From Cupriavidus pauculus (GTDB taxonomy: Bacteria > Pseudomonadota > Gammaproteobacteria > Burkholderiales > Burkholderiaceae), in the NCBI RefSeq assembly GCF_002858765.1, contig NZ_PJRP01000006.1:176603-240602 (forward strand): a DNA stretch of 64,000 bases, given 5' to 3'. Of the stretch, positions 8,138 through 16,989 are shown piece by piece (the first letter of the stretch is position 1; each line of letters begins with the position of its first letter). Both the position numbers and the translations under genes were made by a program. The notes below the pieces were generated by a model, which did no database searches, had not been told where the DNA came from, and saw only the letters and a list, made by a program, of their open reading frames with translations.

Positions 8138-8602
8138 ATGCCACAGATCGATGCCCTCCGATTCGCCTTCACCGGCCAGCTGATGCTGTCCGGTCGACAA
8201 TGGCGACAGATCAGCCAGGCCGCTGTTACCGCCCACGGCATCTCCGCCGCGGCCGCCGCGCCTTTGCTGTTTATCCGTCGCCTTGGCGGCGGCGTACGCC
8301 AGGTAACGCTGGCCGACTACGTGGGCGTCGAAGGTGCCACGCTGGTGCGGCTGGTAGACCAGCTTTGCGCGGCCGAACTGGTGCGCCGCGAGGTGGATCC
8401 CAGCGACCGGCGCGCCAATGTGCTGTCGCTGACCGATACCGGCGAGCGCATGGCCGAGCGCATCGAAGTGGAACTCAAGCAACTGCGTGCCGAGGTGTTT
8501 GCCGATGTCAGCGAAGCCGACATGGCCGCTGCGCTACGGGTGCTCGACGCGCTGTCGCGCGCCGCGGCGGCCGCTTCGGCATCGGGCAAGCAGGAGTCCT
8601 GA
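8138..8602 (+). CDS. MarR family transcriptional regulator
   Basis: 154 aa with a central winged helix: the recognition region (TLADYVGVEGATLVRLVDQL) spans roughly residues 58-82 and the wing (EVDPSDRRANVLSLTDTG) roughly residues 88-106, flanked by dimerisation helices. It is the first gene of an efflux operon; the pump gene follows 5 bp after its stop. MarR proteins of this context usually repress the pump and respond to phenolic or aromatic acids, so control of the operon and itself via the AT-rich leader is expected. The ligand is not evident. ATG at 8138 is the only sensible start. Confidence 0.9.
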   Translation: MPQIDALRFAFTGQLMLSGRQWRQISQAAVTAHGISAAAAAPLLFIRRLGGGVRQVTLADYVGVEGATLVRLVDQLCAAELVRREVDPSDRRANVLSLTDTGERMAERIEVELKQLRAEVFADVSEADMAAALRVLDALSRAAAAASASGKQES

Positions 8603-8607
8603 GCGTC

Positions 8608-10584
8608 ATGATGAGTTGGCCGTCCGCCAGGGACTGGGTGTTCTCGTTCAAGGCGTTTATCGCCGCGATGCTGGCGCTCTACATAGCGATGTACCTGGGA
8701 CTGCCCCGTCCGTACTGGGCGATGGGCTCCGTCTATATCGTGGCGCACCCGCTCACGGGGGCCACGCGCTCCAAGGCGCTGTATCGCGTGCTTGGCACGC
8801 TGCTTGGCGCCGCTGCCGGCATTGCCATGGTGCCGCCGCTGGTGAATTCGCCGCCGTTGCTGATGGGCGCCGTTGCCATCTGGGTGGCGTGCCTGCTCTA
8901 CGTGGCGCTGATGCATCGCACACCGCGCAGCTACGTGTTCATGCTGGCCGCCTACACGCTCCCGCTGGTGGCGCTGCCCTCGGTCGACAATCCAGTTGGC
9001 ATCTTCGACCTTGCCGTGGCCCGTTCCGAGGAAATCTGCCTGGGCATCCTGTGCGCCGCCGTGGTGGGCGCCGTCATCATGCCGGCCAGCGTGGCCAACG
9101 TGCTGCGCGACAAATCTCGCCAATGGATGTCCGATGCCACGCTGTGGGCATCGGACATGCTGTCGCCGGCGCCTGGCGCCTCGGTATCGCGCCATCACAG
9201 CCGCCATCGGCTGGCCGCCGATATCCTGGCGCTGGACCAACTGATCAGCCAATTGAGCTACGACGCCGAGAGCGCCGCCCGGGTGCGTGCCGCGCGCGAA
9301 CTGCGCGGCCGCATGACGATGCTGCTGCCGGTGATGGCGTCGTTTGCGACGATCGTCGAATCGCTGCAGGCCTCGGGTGGCTTGCCCGCGCCGCTGGCCG
9401 CGCAGATGCAGGCCGTGAAGGACTGGATCCAGGCTGGGGCCGCCCCCGATGCGCGTCCGGTGCTTGCGGCATCGCCGGTGCAGGCGGGCTGGGACGCCGC
9501 GCTGGTGACGGCAGCGGAAGACCGGCTCCAGCAGATGCTGGCGCTGTGGCACGACTGCGTCACGCTGTGCCGCCGCCTGGGTGAAAAGCATATCGAAGGC
9601 CAGTGGGTGCCCGAATTCCTGCGCTGGGAAGTGGGCCGTGCGCGCCACTACGATCACGGCATGCTGCTGTTTTCGGTCGTGACCGTGGCCATGGCGATCT
9701 ATGCGATGGGCATGGTGTGGATCCACACCGGCTGGGCTGACGGGGCGGGCGCGGTGGCGCTGGGTGCGATCTCCTGCTGCTTCTTTGCCGCGCTGGACGA
9801 GCCCGCGCCGATGATCCGCTCGTTCTTCAACTGGAACGTGGTCTGCCTGCTGATCTCGCTGGTGATGCTGTTTGCGGTGCTGCCCATCGCGCATGACTTC
9901 GAGATGCTGGTGCTGATGTTTGCCGTGCCGTACCTGATCATCGGCCTGCTGGTGGCGCAGCCGCGCCTGGCGATGATCGGCATGCCGCTGGCGGTGGTCA
10001 CGGCCAACGACATCGGTATCCAGGGTGCGTACAGCGCCAACTTCCAGTCGTTCTTCAACAGCAACGTGGCCGGCATCGCGGGTATCGCGTTCGCGCTGGT
10101 GTGGACGCTGGTGGTGCGGCCGTTCGGCACCCGGGCCGCCACGCGCCGGCTGGTGCGGGCCGGCTGGAGCGATATTGCCGATAACGCGCTGGGCAAGCAT
10201 CCCGATTCGCATACGGTGCTGCGCGCCCGCATGCTGGACCGCCTGGCGCAGTTGGTGCCGCGGCTGGCCGCGAGCGACAGCGAAGTCTCGACCGATGGCT
10301 TCAGCGAGGTGCGCGTGGAACTGACCGCCCTGGCCCTGCAGCGCGAGATGGCCGATATGCCGGCCGACGAACAACATGCCGTGCGGCGCGTGCTGCGCAG
10401 TATTTCCACCTACTACAAGGCGCGGCTCGATGGCGCCGCCGATGCGCCGCCCGCCGCGCTGCGCACGCGCCTGGCCAACGCGCAGGACAAGGTGCGCTCG
10501 CGCGTGGCACTGGCCGCGCTGGTCGACATGCAGGTGGCCCTGTTTCCGCCGGCGCTGCCGGCAACCGTTTCCGGAAAAGCATGA
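8608..10584 (+). CDS. FUSC family inner-membrane efflux protein (fusaric acid / AaeB type)
   Basis: Inner-membrane pump of 658 aa, the expected size for the FUSC/AaeB family. Two homologous halves each contain a bundle of hydrophobic helices (residues ~10-165 and ~355-510) followed by cytoplasmic helical domains. The first opens with KAFIAAMLALYIAMYLGLPRP split over helix and loop, a hallmark of the family. Known members export aromatic carboxylic acids such as p-hydroxybenzoate or fusaric acid. ATG at 8608 (ATGATG) directly follows marR. The stop overlaps the DUF1656 gene. The pump works with the HlyD adaptor and outer-membrane factor encoded next. Confidence 0.9.
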   Translation: MMSWPSARDWVFSFKAFIAAMLALYIAMYLGLPRPYWAMGSVYIVAHPLTGATRSKALYRVLGTLLGAAAGIAMVPPLVNSPPLLMGAVAIWVACLLYVALMHRTPRSYVFMLAAYTLPLVALPSVDNPVGIFDLAVARSEEICLGILCAAVVGAVIMPASVANVLRDKSRQWMSDATLWASDMLSPAPGASVSRHHSRHRLAADILALDQLISQLSYDAESAARVRAARELRGRMTMLLPVMASFATIVESLQASGGLPAPLAAQMQAVKDWIQAGAAPDARPVLAASPVQAGWDAALVTAAEDRLQQMLALWHDCVTLCRRLGEKHIEGQWVPEFLRWEVGRARHYDHGMLLFSVVTVAMAIYAMGMVWIHTGWADGAGAVALGAISCCFFAALDEPAPMIRSFFNWNVVCLLISLVMLFAVLPIAHDFEMLVLMFAVPYLIIGLLVAQPRLAMIGMPLAVVTANDIGIQGAYSANFQSFFNSNVAGIAGIAFALVWTLVVRPFGTRAATRRLVRAGWSDIADNALGKHPDSHTVLRARMLDRLAQLVPRLAASDSEVSTDGFSEVRVELTALALQREMADMPADEQHAVRRVLRSISTYYKARLDGAADAPPAALRTRLANAQDKVRSRVALAALVDMQVALFPPALPATVSGKA

Positions 10585-10793
10585 TGCCCGGTGAAATCAG
10601 TATCTACGGCGTGTTCATCCCCAGCCTGCTGGTGTGGATGCTCGCGGCCTTTCTCATCACGAGTGCCGCACGCGCGGTGTTGTCGCGCGTGGGCTTCTAC
10701 CGGCTCGTGTGGCACCGATCCCTCTTCAATCTGGCGCTGTACGCGATCATCCTCGGTGGGGTGGTTGCCATGGTGCCGTGGCTGCAATCATGA
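10581..10793 (+). CDS. DUF1656 (AaeX-like) small membrane protein
   Basis: 70 aa with two predicted membrane helices (about residues 10-32 and 46-66). It is the standard small companion of FUSC/AaeB pumps; E. coli AaeX occupies the same place in the aaeXAB operon. Start and stop both overlap neighbours by four bases, showing tight translational coupling. Its molecular role in the pump is not established. Confidence 0.88.
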   Translation: MMPGEISIYGVFIPSLLVWMLAAFLITSAARAVLSRVGFYRLVWHRSLFNLALYAIILGGVVAMVPWLQS

Positions 10794-11764
10794 AACTCAG
10801 ACTCTCTTCGCTCGGGCCGGTGGTGTTGACGCTGGCCGTCACCGCCGTTGGCGCGGTCGTTGTCAAACACCTGTGGGACTACTACACGGTGGCCCCGTGG
10901 ACCCGCGACGGGCACATCCGTGCCGACGTGGTGCAGGTGGCGCCTGACGTTTCGGGGCTGGTCACGCGCATCGCCGTCAAGGACAACCAGCACGTGAAGG
11001 CGGGCGACGTCCTGTTCGAGATCGACCACGAACGCTATGCGCTGGCGCTGCGCCAGGCCGAAGCCACCGCCGCGGCCGTGCGCGCCAACCTGGGCCAGGC
11101 ACGCCGCGAGGCATCGCGCAGCCAGAAGCTGTCTGACGTGGTGTCGAAGGAAATCATCGAAGAAGGCCTGGCCAAGGTGCAGCAGGGCGAAGCCCAGCTG
11201 GCCCAGGCCGATGCGGCCATCGGCGTGGCGAAGCTGAACCTGGAGCGCACGAAGGTGCAGAGTCCGGTGGAAGGCTACGTGAACGACCGCCTGCCGCGCC
11301 TGGGCGACTACGTGGTGACCGGCAAGCCGGTGCTGTCGATGGTGGACTCGAACTCGTTCCACGTGGAAGGGTATTTCGAGGAAACCAAGCTGCAGGGCAT
11401 CCATATCGGCAGCACGGTCGACATCCGCATCATGGGCGAGAAGCGCGTGCTGCAGGGTCACGTGCAGAGCATCGCGGCCGGTATCGAGGATCGCGACCGC
11501 ACCAACGGATCGAACCTGCTGCCGAACGTGAACCCCACGTTCAACTGGGTGCGCCTGGCCCAGCGCGTGCCGGTGCGCATCCAGTTCGACCAGATGCCCG
11601 AGGACGTGCGCCTGGTGGCGGGCCGTACCGCCACGGTGTCCGTGAAGGCGGATGGCCAGTCGAACGACAAGCCTGCCACGCCGGCGGCGGCTGACAAGAG
11701 TGCCTCGCATGACAAGGTCGCGCTGGCCGGCAAGGGCGCGTCCACAACCGGAGTGCTGCAGTGA
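10790..11764 (+). CDS. HlyD family periplasmic adaptor of efflux system (AaeA/EmrA-like)
   Basis: Membrane-fusion protein of 324 aa bridging the FUSC pump and the outer-membrane factor. An N-terminal anchor helix (residues ~8-28) is followed by the family signature YYTVAPWTRDGHIRADVV (residues ~32-49, AaeA type), a split biotinyl-lipoyl domain, a coiled-coil alpha-hairpin (~90-150) and a beta-barrel domain. The low-complexity tail (Asp/Lys/Ala-rich, ~300-324) is variable. The ATG at 10790 overlaps the DUF1656 stop and the stop overlaps the next gene's GTG. Family and role are secure; the substrate is not. Confidence 0.92.
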   Translation: MKLRLSSLGPVVLTLAVTAVGAVVVKHLWDYYTVAPWTRDGHIRADVVQVAPDVSGLVTRIAVKDNQHVKAGDVLFEIDHERYALALRQAEATAAAVRANLGQARREASRSQKLSDVVSKEIIEEGLAKVQQGEAQLAQADAAIGVAKLNLERTKVQSPVEGYVNDRLPRLGDYVVTGKPVLSMVDSNSFHVEGYFEETKLQGIHIGSTVDIRIMGEKRVLQGHVQSIAAGIEDRDRTNGSNLLPNVNPTFNWVRLAQRVPVRIQFDQMPEDVRLVAGRTATVSVKADGQSNDKPATPAAADKSASHDKVALAGKGASTTGVLQ

Positions 11765-13254
11765 AACGCTTTGCCCGTGCCACGCTGGCGGCGATGTTGC
11801 CGCTGGCGCTGGCCGCCTGCATGACCGTCGGCCCCGACCACAAGGTGCCCGACGACGCCGCCGTGAAGTCTGCGGCGGCCAACGGCCCGTTCGCCCACAG
11901 CGACAGCGACGCCGTGTCCATCGCCGACGTGCCGAACGACTGGTGGCGCCTGTACGACGATCCGCATATCGACGACCTCGTGCAGCAGGCGCTCGTCGCC
12001 AATACCGACCTGCGCGTGGCCGCGGCCAATCTCAAGCGGTCGATCGCGGTCTACCACGAGGTGGAAGCCGAGAATCTGCCCGAAGCCAAATTCAAGGCCA
12101 GCGCCGAGCGCGGCCAGATTGCCGGCGAGCCGCTGCTGCACGAAGAAAAGATCCCGGTGATGAACTTCGGGGACATCGGGTTCCAGGTGTCGTACCTGAT
12201 CGACTTCTGGGGCAAGCTCAAGCGCGCCGACGAAGCCGCGCTGGCGACCGCCCAGGCCAGCCATGCCGCGCTCGACCAGGCCCGCGTGGGCGTGGTGGCC
12301 GAGACGGTGCGCGCCTACGTGCAGGGCTGCACGGCCACGCACGAATTGCACGTGGCCCAGCACCAGCTGGACCTGCAGGAGCGCGGCGTCCAGCTGGCGC
12401 AGAAGCTGGTCGATGCCGGTCGTGGCCAGCCCACCGACCTGCTGCGCGCCCAGGCCCAGGCCGATACGTTACGTTCGGCGCTGCCGAAGTATCGTGCCGA
12501 GCAGGAGGGCGCGGCGTACCGTCTGGCCGTGATGCTGGGCAAGCCACCGATGGCGCTCGATGTGCAGAGCGTGGCCTGCGAACACGTGCCCGCGCTGAAA
12601 CAGTCGCTGCCCGTGGGCGACGGCACGGCGCTGCTCAAGCGTCGTCCCGATGTGCGGCAGGCCGAGCGCGAACTGGCGTCCGCCACGGCCAAGATCGGCG
12701 TGGCCACGGCCGACCTGTTCCCGCAGATCCGCATTGGCGCATCGGCCGGCTTCACCGGTATTCTCGATCACCTGGGCCAGGCGCCGACCGCGCACTGGGG
12801 CTGGGGTCCGGCGCTCTCGTGGACGATTCCGACGAGCGGCACGCGTGCGCGCATCCACAACACCGAGTTTGGGGCCGAGGGCGCGCTGGCGCATTTCGAC
12901 GGGGTGGTGCTGAAGGCGCTGCGCGAGACGCAGACGGCGTTGTCCGCCTATACGCATGAACTGGAGCGCAACGCGTCGTTGCGCGCGGCGCGTGACAAGG
13001 CCGACGAGGCCGCGCGTCAGAACCGGGTGCTGTGGCAGGCCGGCCGGTCGCCATACTTGCAGAGCCTGGATGCCGACCGTACGCTGGCCAACACCGACGC
13101 CGCACTGGCTGCATCGGACGCACAGGTGGCCATGGATCAGGTCAATCTCTTCCTGGCGCTTGGCGGCGGCTGGCAGAACGCGCCGGCCATCGCGAGCCGT
13201 CCGGTGGTCAAGGAAGCTGGCGAAAAGGCAGAGCATCAACCGGAAGCGCATTGA
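11761..13254 (+). CDS. Outer-membrane efflux lipoprotein, NodT/OprM (TolC-like) family
   Basis: Outer-membrane channel of a tripartite pump, 497 aa, starting with GTG at 11761 that overlaps the adaptor stop. The N-terminal signal ends in the lipobox LAAC (Cys20), so it is a lipid-anchored factor. Two repeated TolC-type coiled-coil domains follow; the opening WWRLYDDPHIDDLVQQAL segment and the internal LLKRRPDVRQAERELASA segment (split here by description) are family landmarks. It completes the marR-FUSC-DUF1656-HlyD-OMF operon, giving a self-sufficient export route across both membranes. Confidence 0.92.
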   Translation: MKRFARATLAAMLPLALAACMTVGPDHKVPDDAAVKSAAANGPFAHSDSDAVSIADVPNDWWRLYDDPHIDDLVQQALVANTDLRVAAANLKRSIAVYHEVEAENLPEAKFKASAERGQIAGEPLLHEEKIPVMNFGDIGFQVSYLIDFWGKLKRADEAALATAQASHAALDQARVGVVAETVRAYVQGCTATHELHVAQHQLDLQERGVQLAQKLVDAGRGQPTDLLRAQAQADTLRSALPKYRAEQEGAAYRLAVMLGKPPMALDVQSVACEHVPALKQSLPVGDGTALLKRRPDVRQAERELASATAKIGVATADLFPQIRIGASAGFTGILDHLGQAPTAHWGWGPALSWTIPTSGTRARIHNTEFGAEGALAHFDGVVLKALRETQTALSAYTHELERNASLRAARDKADEAARQNRVLWQAGRSPYLQSLDADRTLANTDAALAASDAQVAMDQVNLFLALGGGWQNAPAIASRPVVKEAGEKAEHQPEAH

Positions 13255-13322
13255 GGTAAGCTTGCGCCTCGGCCGCGCCTACCCGGTGCGGCCGCTCCTC
13301 GATTCCCAGGATAACAATACCT

Positions 13323-14135
13323 ATGAAGATGCTCTCGATCACGAAGACCCTGGCTGCCGCTACCGTGGCATTGGGCATGGTGGCTGCCGGCAACGCGGTG
13401 GCGCAGGAACAGACGGTTCGTGTGGGCACCGTGAGCGGCCCGGACGCCGAAGTGTGGCAAGTGGTGCAGAAAGTGGCGAAGAAGAACGGCCTGAACGTGA
13501 AGGTCGTGGAATTCAACGACTACGTGCAGCCGAATGCCGCACTCGATGCCGGCGACCTTGACGCCAACAGCTTCCAGCACCAGCCGTATCTGGACAGCCA
13601 GATCAAGCAGCGCGGCTACAAGATGGTCAGCGTGGGTTACACGTACATTTCGCCGCTGGGCATCTATTCCAAGAACCTGAAGTCGCCGAAGGACCTGCCG
13701 CAAGGCGCCAAGGTGGCCGTGCCCAACGACCCCTCGAATGAAAACCGTGCGCTGCTGCTGCTGGCCGCCCAGGGTGCGATCAAGCTGAAGCCGGGCGTCG
13801 GCACGAATGGTGTGAACGCCACGCCGCTGGACATCGCCGAGAACCCGAAGAAGCTGAAGATCGTGGAACTGGACGCCGCCCAGCTGGCCCGCGCGCTGCC
13901 CGACGTGGCCGCCGCCGTGATCAACACGAACTACGCGCTGGCCGCCGGCCTGCAGCCGACCGGGAACGCCATCGCGCTGGAAGACATCCACAGCCCGTAC
14001 GCGAACATCATCGTGGTCCGCACGCAGGACAAGGACAAGCCGTGGGTGAAGAAGCTGGTGGCCGCGTACCAGTCTGAAGAAGTGCGCCAGTTCATGAAGA
14101 CCCAGTTCAAGGGCGCCATGGTGCCGTCGTTCTAA
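13323..14135 (+). CDS. metQ: MetQ/NlpA family ABC transporter substrate-binding protein
   Basis: Periplasmic binding protein of the D/L-methionine (MetQ) family, 270 aa. Residues 1-27 are a signal peptide ending AVAQ; no lipobox cysteine is present, so unlike E. coli MetQ it appears soluble. The mature protein opens with VRVGTVSGPDAEVWQ, and has the family core NDYVQPNAALDAGDLDAN and the hinge motif VPNDPSNENRALLLL, each typical of MetQ. No metN or metI lies beside it, so it is an orphan serving a remote transporter. A strong terminator follows at 14187-14224. Ligand by family is methionine or a close analogue; other amino acids are possible. Confidence 0.87.
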   Translation: MKMLSITKTLAAATVALGMVAAGNAVAQEQTVRVGTVSGPDAEVWQVVQKVAKKNGLNVKVVEFNDYVQPNAALDAGDLDANSFQHQPYLDSQIKQRGYKMVSVGYTYISPLGIYSKNLKSPKDLPQGAKVAVPNDPSNENRALLLLAAQGAIKLKPGVGTNGVNATPLDIAENPKKLKIVELDAAQLARALPDVAAAVINTNYALAAGLQPTGNAIALEDIHSPYANIIVVRTQDKDKPWVKKLVAAYQSEEVRQFMKTQFKGAMVPSF

Positions 14136-14186
14136 GCCGCTTCGCGCAATTTGCGCAATAAGCGGACGGCATTGCTGCAACAAGCG

Positions 14187-14224
14187 AAACGGCAGCCCGG
14201 GTTCACGCCCGGGCTGCCGTTTTC
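14187..14224 (+). terminator. Rho-independent terminator after metQ
   Basis: CGGCAGCCCGGG (14190-14201) pairs perfectly with CCCGGGCTGCCG (14208-14219) around a 6-nt loop, followed by TTTT. It ends the metQ transcript. Confidence 0.88.
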
Positions 14225-14314
14225 GCATCTATGCATATTTGAATTGGTTCGTTCGCATCGTCGGACGACGGCGCTAAGGTACGAGGCATGCCTTTTCGCC
14301 CCCGGAGAAAGATT

Positions 14315-14878
14315 GTGTCCACGCCGCTGAAAGTTGTCGCCGTCAATGGCAGCGCCCATCAACCGTCGCGCACGCTGGTACTGATCCAGGCGCTGCTGGC
14401 CGAACTGGAGCAGCGGCTAGTGCTCGACACGCAGATCGTTGATCTGAGCGAGATCGCCCGCCCGCTGGGTGCCGCGCTGACGCGCCAGGAACTGCCGGCG
14501 GAGATCGAGGCGCAGGTCGCGGCCATCGAATCGGCCGATCTGCTGATTGCCGCGGCGCCCGTGTATCGCGGTTCGTTCCCCGGGCATTTCAAGCATCTGT
14601 TCGACCTGGTGGGCATGGATGCCCTGGTCGACAAGCCGGTGCTGCTGGCGGCCACCGGCGGCAGCGACCGCCACGCGCTGGTGCTGGAGCACCAGCTGCG
14701 GCCGCTGTTCAGCTTCCTGCAGGCGCTGACGTTGCCGATTGGCGTGTACGCGTCGACGGGCGATTTCGACGGCTATCAGGTCGGCAGCGGCGCGCTGGCC
14801 GACCGTATCAAGCTGGCCGCCGACCGTGCCGCGCCGCTGTTCGGTGCGTCGGCACGGCAATTGCGGCGCGTGGCCTGA
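14315..14878 (+). CDS. NADPH-dependent FMN reductase (MsuE/SsuE-like)
   Basis: Flavodoxin-fold reductase supplying reduced FMN, about 187 aa from a GTG start at 14315 that has GGAGA eight bases upstream; an ATG at 14288 would add nine residues and cannot be excluded. The phosphate-binding loop NGSAHQPSRT is at residues ~10-19, and the AAPVYRGSFPGHFKHLFD segment (~80-97) is the flavin-binding and dimer region of the MsuE/SsuE group. Such enzymes usually partner two-component monooxygenases for sulfonates or aromatics, but no monooxygenase is adjacent. Convergent with the amidase gene. General function is confident, the partner unknown. Confidence 0.85.
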   Translation: MSTPLKVVAVNGSAHQPSRTLVLIQALLAELEQRLVLDTQIVDLSEIARPLGAALTRQELPAEIEAQVAAIESADLLIAAAPVYRGSFPGHFKHLFDLVGMDALVDKPVLLAATGGSDRHALVLEHQLRPLFSFLQALTLPIGVYASTGDFDGYQVGSGALADRIKLAADRAAPLFGASARQLRRVA

Positions 14879-14890
14879 GGCGCTCTATCC

Positions 14891-16366
14891 TCAACCGTCA
14901 ATCGCCGGCGGCAGCCGGTCGTTGACCCAATCGCGGGCGCGCTCGTACGCCGCTGCCAGGCGCAGCACGCTCAGGTCGTCGCGCGGACGGCCAATCAGCT
15001 GCATGCCCATCGGCAAGCCTTCCGCATTGAACCCCACCGGTACGCTGATCACCGGGCAACCCGACAGCGTCCACGCCACCACCACTTCCATCCAGCGGTG
15101 ATAGGTGTCCATCTGCCGCCCGGCGATGGTCTTGGGCCAATGCTGCGCGACATCGAACGGAAACACCTGCGCGGTAGGCACGGCGATGTAGTCGAACGTC
15201 TCGAACGTGCGCAGCAGGGCCTGATACCAGGCACTGCGCTGCGTGCTGGCGGCGTAGAGGTCGCTGGCCTTGAGGTCGAGCGAGCCCTCGATTTCCCAGA
15301 TCGCCTCGGGCTTCAGCTGCGCGCGCGTCGACGGGTTGTTGTAGAGCGCCAGCCGCGCATTGCCCGTCAGGAAGTGACGATGCACGAGCCAGGTCTGCCA
15401 GATTTTCTCGGGCGGATAGGGCGGCTGGATGGCCTCCACGGCCACGCCGAAATCGGGGAAGAAGCGCAGCGCCTGTTCGCACAAAGACAGGATGCCGTCT
15501 TCCATCGGCAGGTATCCGCCCCAATCGCCCAGCCACGCCACGCGCTTGCCCGACAGGTCCGCGTCGAGCGCGTTGCCCACGTTTTGCGGTGTCAGCATGG
15601 CCAGCGTGGGGTCCTGCGGCAGCGCCTGCGGCGTGCGGGCGTCCGGGCCGGACTGGGTGGCCAGCAGCAGCGCCAGATCCGCGACGTTGCGTGCCATCGG
15701 GCCCTCGCAGCCCAGTTGCGGCAGGAACAGCTCGGGCGCCGGGCCATAAGGCACGCGGCCCGCCGATGGCCGGAAACCGAAGACGTTGCAGTACGCGGCC
15801 GGATTGCGCAGCGATCCGCCGAAGTCGCTGCCATCGGCCACGGGCAGCATGCGCAGCGCCAGCGCTGCGGCGGCGCCGCCACTGCTGCCGCCCGCCGACC
15901 GCGTGGGATCGTACGGATTGCGCGTGGCGCCATAGACCGGATTGAACGTGTGCGAGCCAAGCCCGAACTCCGGCGTGTTGGTCTTGCCGATCAGGATCGC
16001 CCCGGCCTGGCGCATGCGCTCGACGATGACCGAATCGCTGGCCGGCACGTTGTCCCGGAAGATCGGCGAGCCGTACGTCGTACGGATACCGCGCGTCATC
16101 GCCAGATCTTTCGGCGCCTGCGGCATGCCGTGCATCCAGCCTTTCGACTCCCCCCGCGCCAGCGCATCGTCGGCAGCCTGCGCGGCCTGCATCAGCGCGG
16201 CCTCGTCCTGCTGCGCCACGATGGCGTTGCACGCCGGATTCACGGCCGCGATGTGCGCCAGATAGGCCGCCATGACTTCACGGCTCGATACCTGCTTCGC
16301 GTGGATCGCCTCGGACAGCTGCCGGGCGGTGAGCATGACGATGGGGTGGGGGCGGTAGGGGGTCAT
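14891..16366 (-). CDS. Amidase signature family hydrolase
   Basis: 491-aa amidase (start ATG at 16366; further upstream codons read through AT-rich promoter DNA). The amidase signature is complete: catalytic lysine in APKDLA (~residue 84), the GGSSGG serine loop (~163) and the nucleophile-bearing DGSDFGGSLR segment (~179-188), forming the Ser-cisSer-Lys triad. The C-terminal PVISVPVGFNAEGLPMGMQL region is also diagnostic. It hydrolyses an amide to acid and ammonia; whether the substrate is a simple amide, an amino-acid amide or an aryl amide cannot be told. Stands alone, convergent with the FMN reductase. Confidence 0.9.
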   Translation of the reverse strand: MTPYRPHPIVMLTARQLSEAIHAKQVSSREVMAAYLAHIAAVNPACNAIVAQQDEAALMQAAQAADDALARGESKGWMHGMPQAPKDLAMTRGIRTTYGSPIFRDNVPASDSVIVERMRQAGAILIGKTNTPEFGLGSHTFNPVYGATRNPYDPTRSAGGSSGGAAAALALRMLPVADGSDFGGSLRNPAAYCNVFGFRPSAGRVPYGPAPELFLPQLGCEGPMARNVADLALLLATQSGPDARTPQALPQDPTLAMLTPQNVGNALDADLSGKRVAWLGDWGGYLPMEDGILSLCEQALRFFPDFGVAVEAIQPPYPPEKIWQTWLVHRHFLTGNARLALYNNPSTRAQLKPEAIWEIEGSLDLKASDLYAASTQRSAWYQALLRTFETFDYIAVPTAQVFPFDVAQHWPKTIAGRQMDTYHRWMEVVVAWTLSGCPVISVPVGFNAEGLPMGMQLIGRPRDDLSVLRLAAAYERARDWVNDRLPPAIDG

Positions 16367-16445
16367 GGATATACGGCTCTGGGGCGGAACGCAAATCATA
16401 CGCCTGCCAACATATGCGCAGAATGAAGCGCTTGCTACGTCTGAA

Positions 16446-16465
16446 TTGTCAACTATACTTGACAA
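16446..16465. promoter_or_regulatory. Perfect operator dyad TTGTCAA-N6-TTGACAA upstream of toxin-antitoxin genes
   Basis: TTGTCAA (16446-16452) and TTGACAA (16459-16465) are exact reverse complements around CTATAC, 20 bp before the antitoxin start in AT-rich DNA. TTGACA also equals a consensus -35 hexamer. Placement and symmetry fit autorepression by the XRE antitoxin. Binding is inferred. Confidence 0.65.
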
Positions 16466-16485
16466 AACTAGCTAGTTGCCCCCTT

Positions 16486-16989
16486 ATGAACCAACAATCG
16501 TTGATGCTTCCAATTCAACTCAAGCGCAAGGAATTGGGCCTGACCCAGCAGCAACTGGCGGCCATGGCGGGCCTGTCGCGCCAGTCGCTCAATGGAATCG
16601 AGCGTGGCACCGTAAACGTGACCCTGGACAGCCTGTTGCGGTTGCTCGATATCCTGGGGCTGTCCATCGCGATCGCCGATCCCTCGACTGACCGGTTGGC
16701 GGGCGGCAAACCAGAGCGTGCGCTATGGATGGCTGCCCACGGTGCCAATGTCAGCTACTCGGGAGAATTCACCACGGAGCTGCTCGAACAGGCGCTCAGT
16801 ACGGGAACGGTGCCGACAGGCTATCTGGCCCATGTCGCGCAGGTACTGGATGAAGCGCCTCTGCAGCTCGTCGTCAAGGCGGTAGCAGAGGTCGCGCGCA
16901 AGCACCATTGCAAGCCCGCCGAAATCTGGAAAAACGTACGTACGCTTGCCCGCATCACCACTGCCACGAGAGACGGACTATGGGACTGA
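16486..16989 (+). CDS. XRE/HTH antitoxin-type regulator of an AbiEii-like toxin-antitoxin module
   Basis: 167 aa from ATG 16486. The N-terminal helix-turn-helix (residues ~7-62) contains ELGLTQQQLAAMAGLSRQS and IERGTVNVTLDSLLRLLDIL. The C-terminal region (~85-165) is helical and unlike classic HigA or HipB, with a conserved-looking KPAEIWKNVRTLARIT end. Its stop overlaps the toxin gene by 10 bp. The pair sits in DNA visibly more AT-rich than its surroundings, consistent with acquisition by transfer. Expected roles are repression of its own promoter (dyad at 16446-16465) and counteracting the toxin, as in type IV modules where the antitoxin need not bind the toxin. The assignment rests on its partner. 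Confidence 0.8.
   Translation: MNQQSLMLPIQLKRKELGLTQQQLAAMAGLSRQSLNGIERGTVNVTLDSLLRLLDILGLSIAIADPSTDRLAGGKPERALWMAAHGANVSYSGEFTTELLEQALSTGTVPTGYLAHVAQVLDEAPLQLVVKAVAEVARKHHCKPAEIWKNVRTLARITTATRDGLWD

Noticed and set aside
8317-10377. 686-codon leftward frame opposite the FUSC pump gene
   Set aside because: Compositionally biased (His/Arg/Gln) antisense frame with no domain; the plus frame has a complete membrane pump in an operon.
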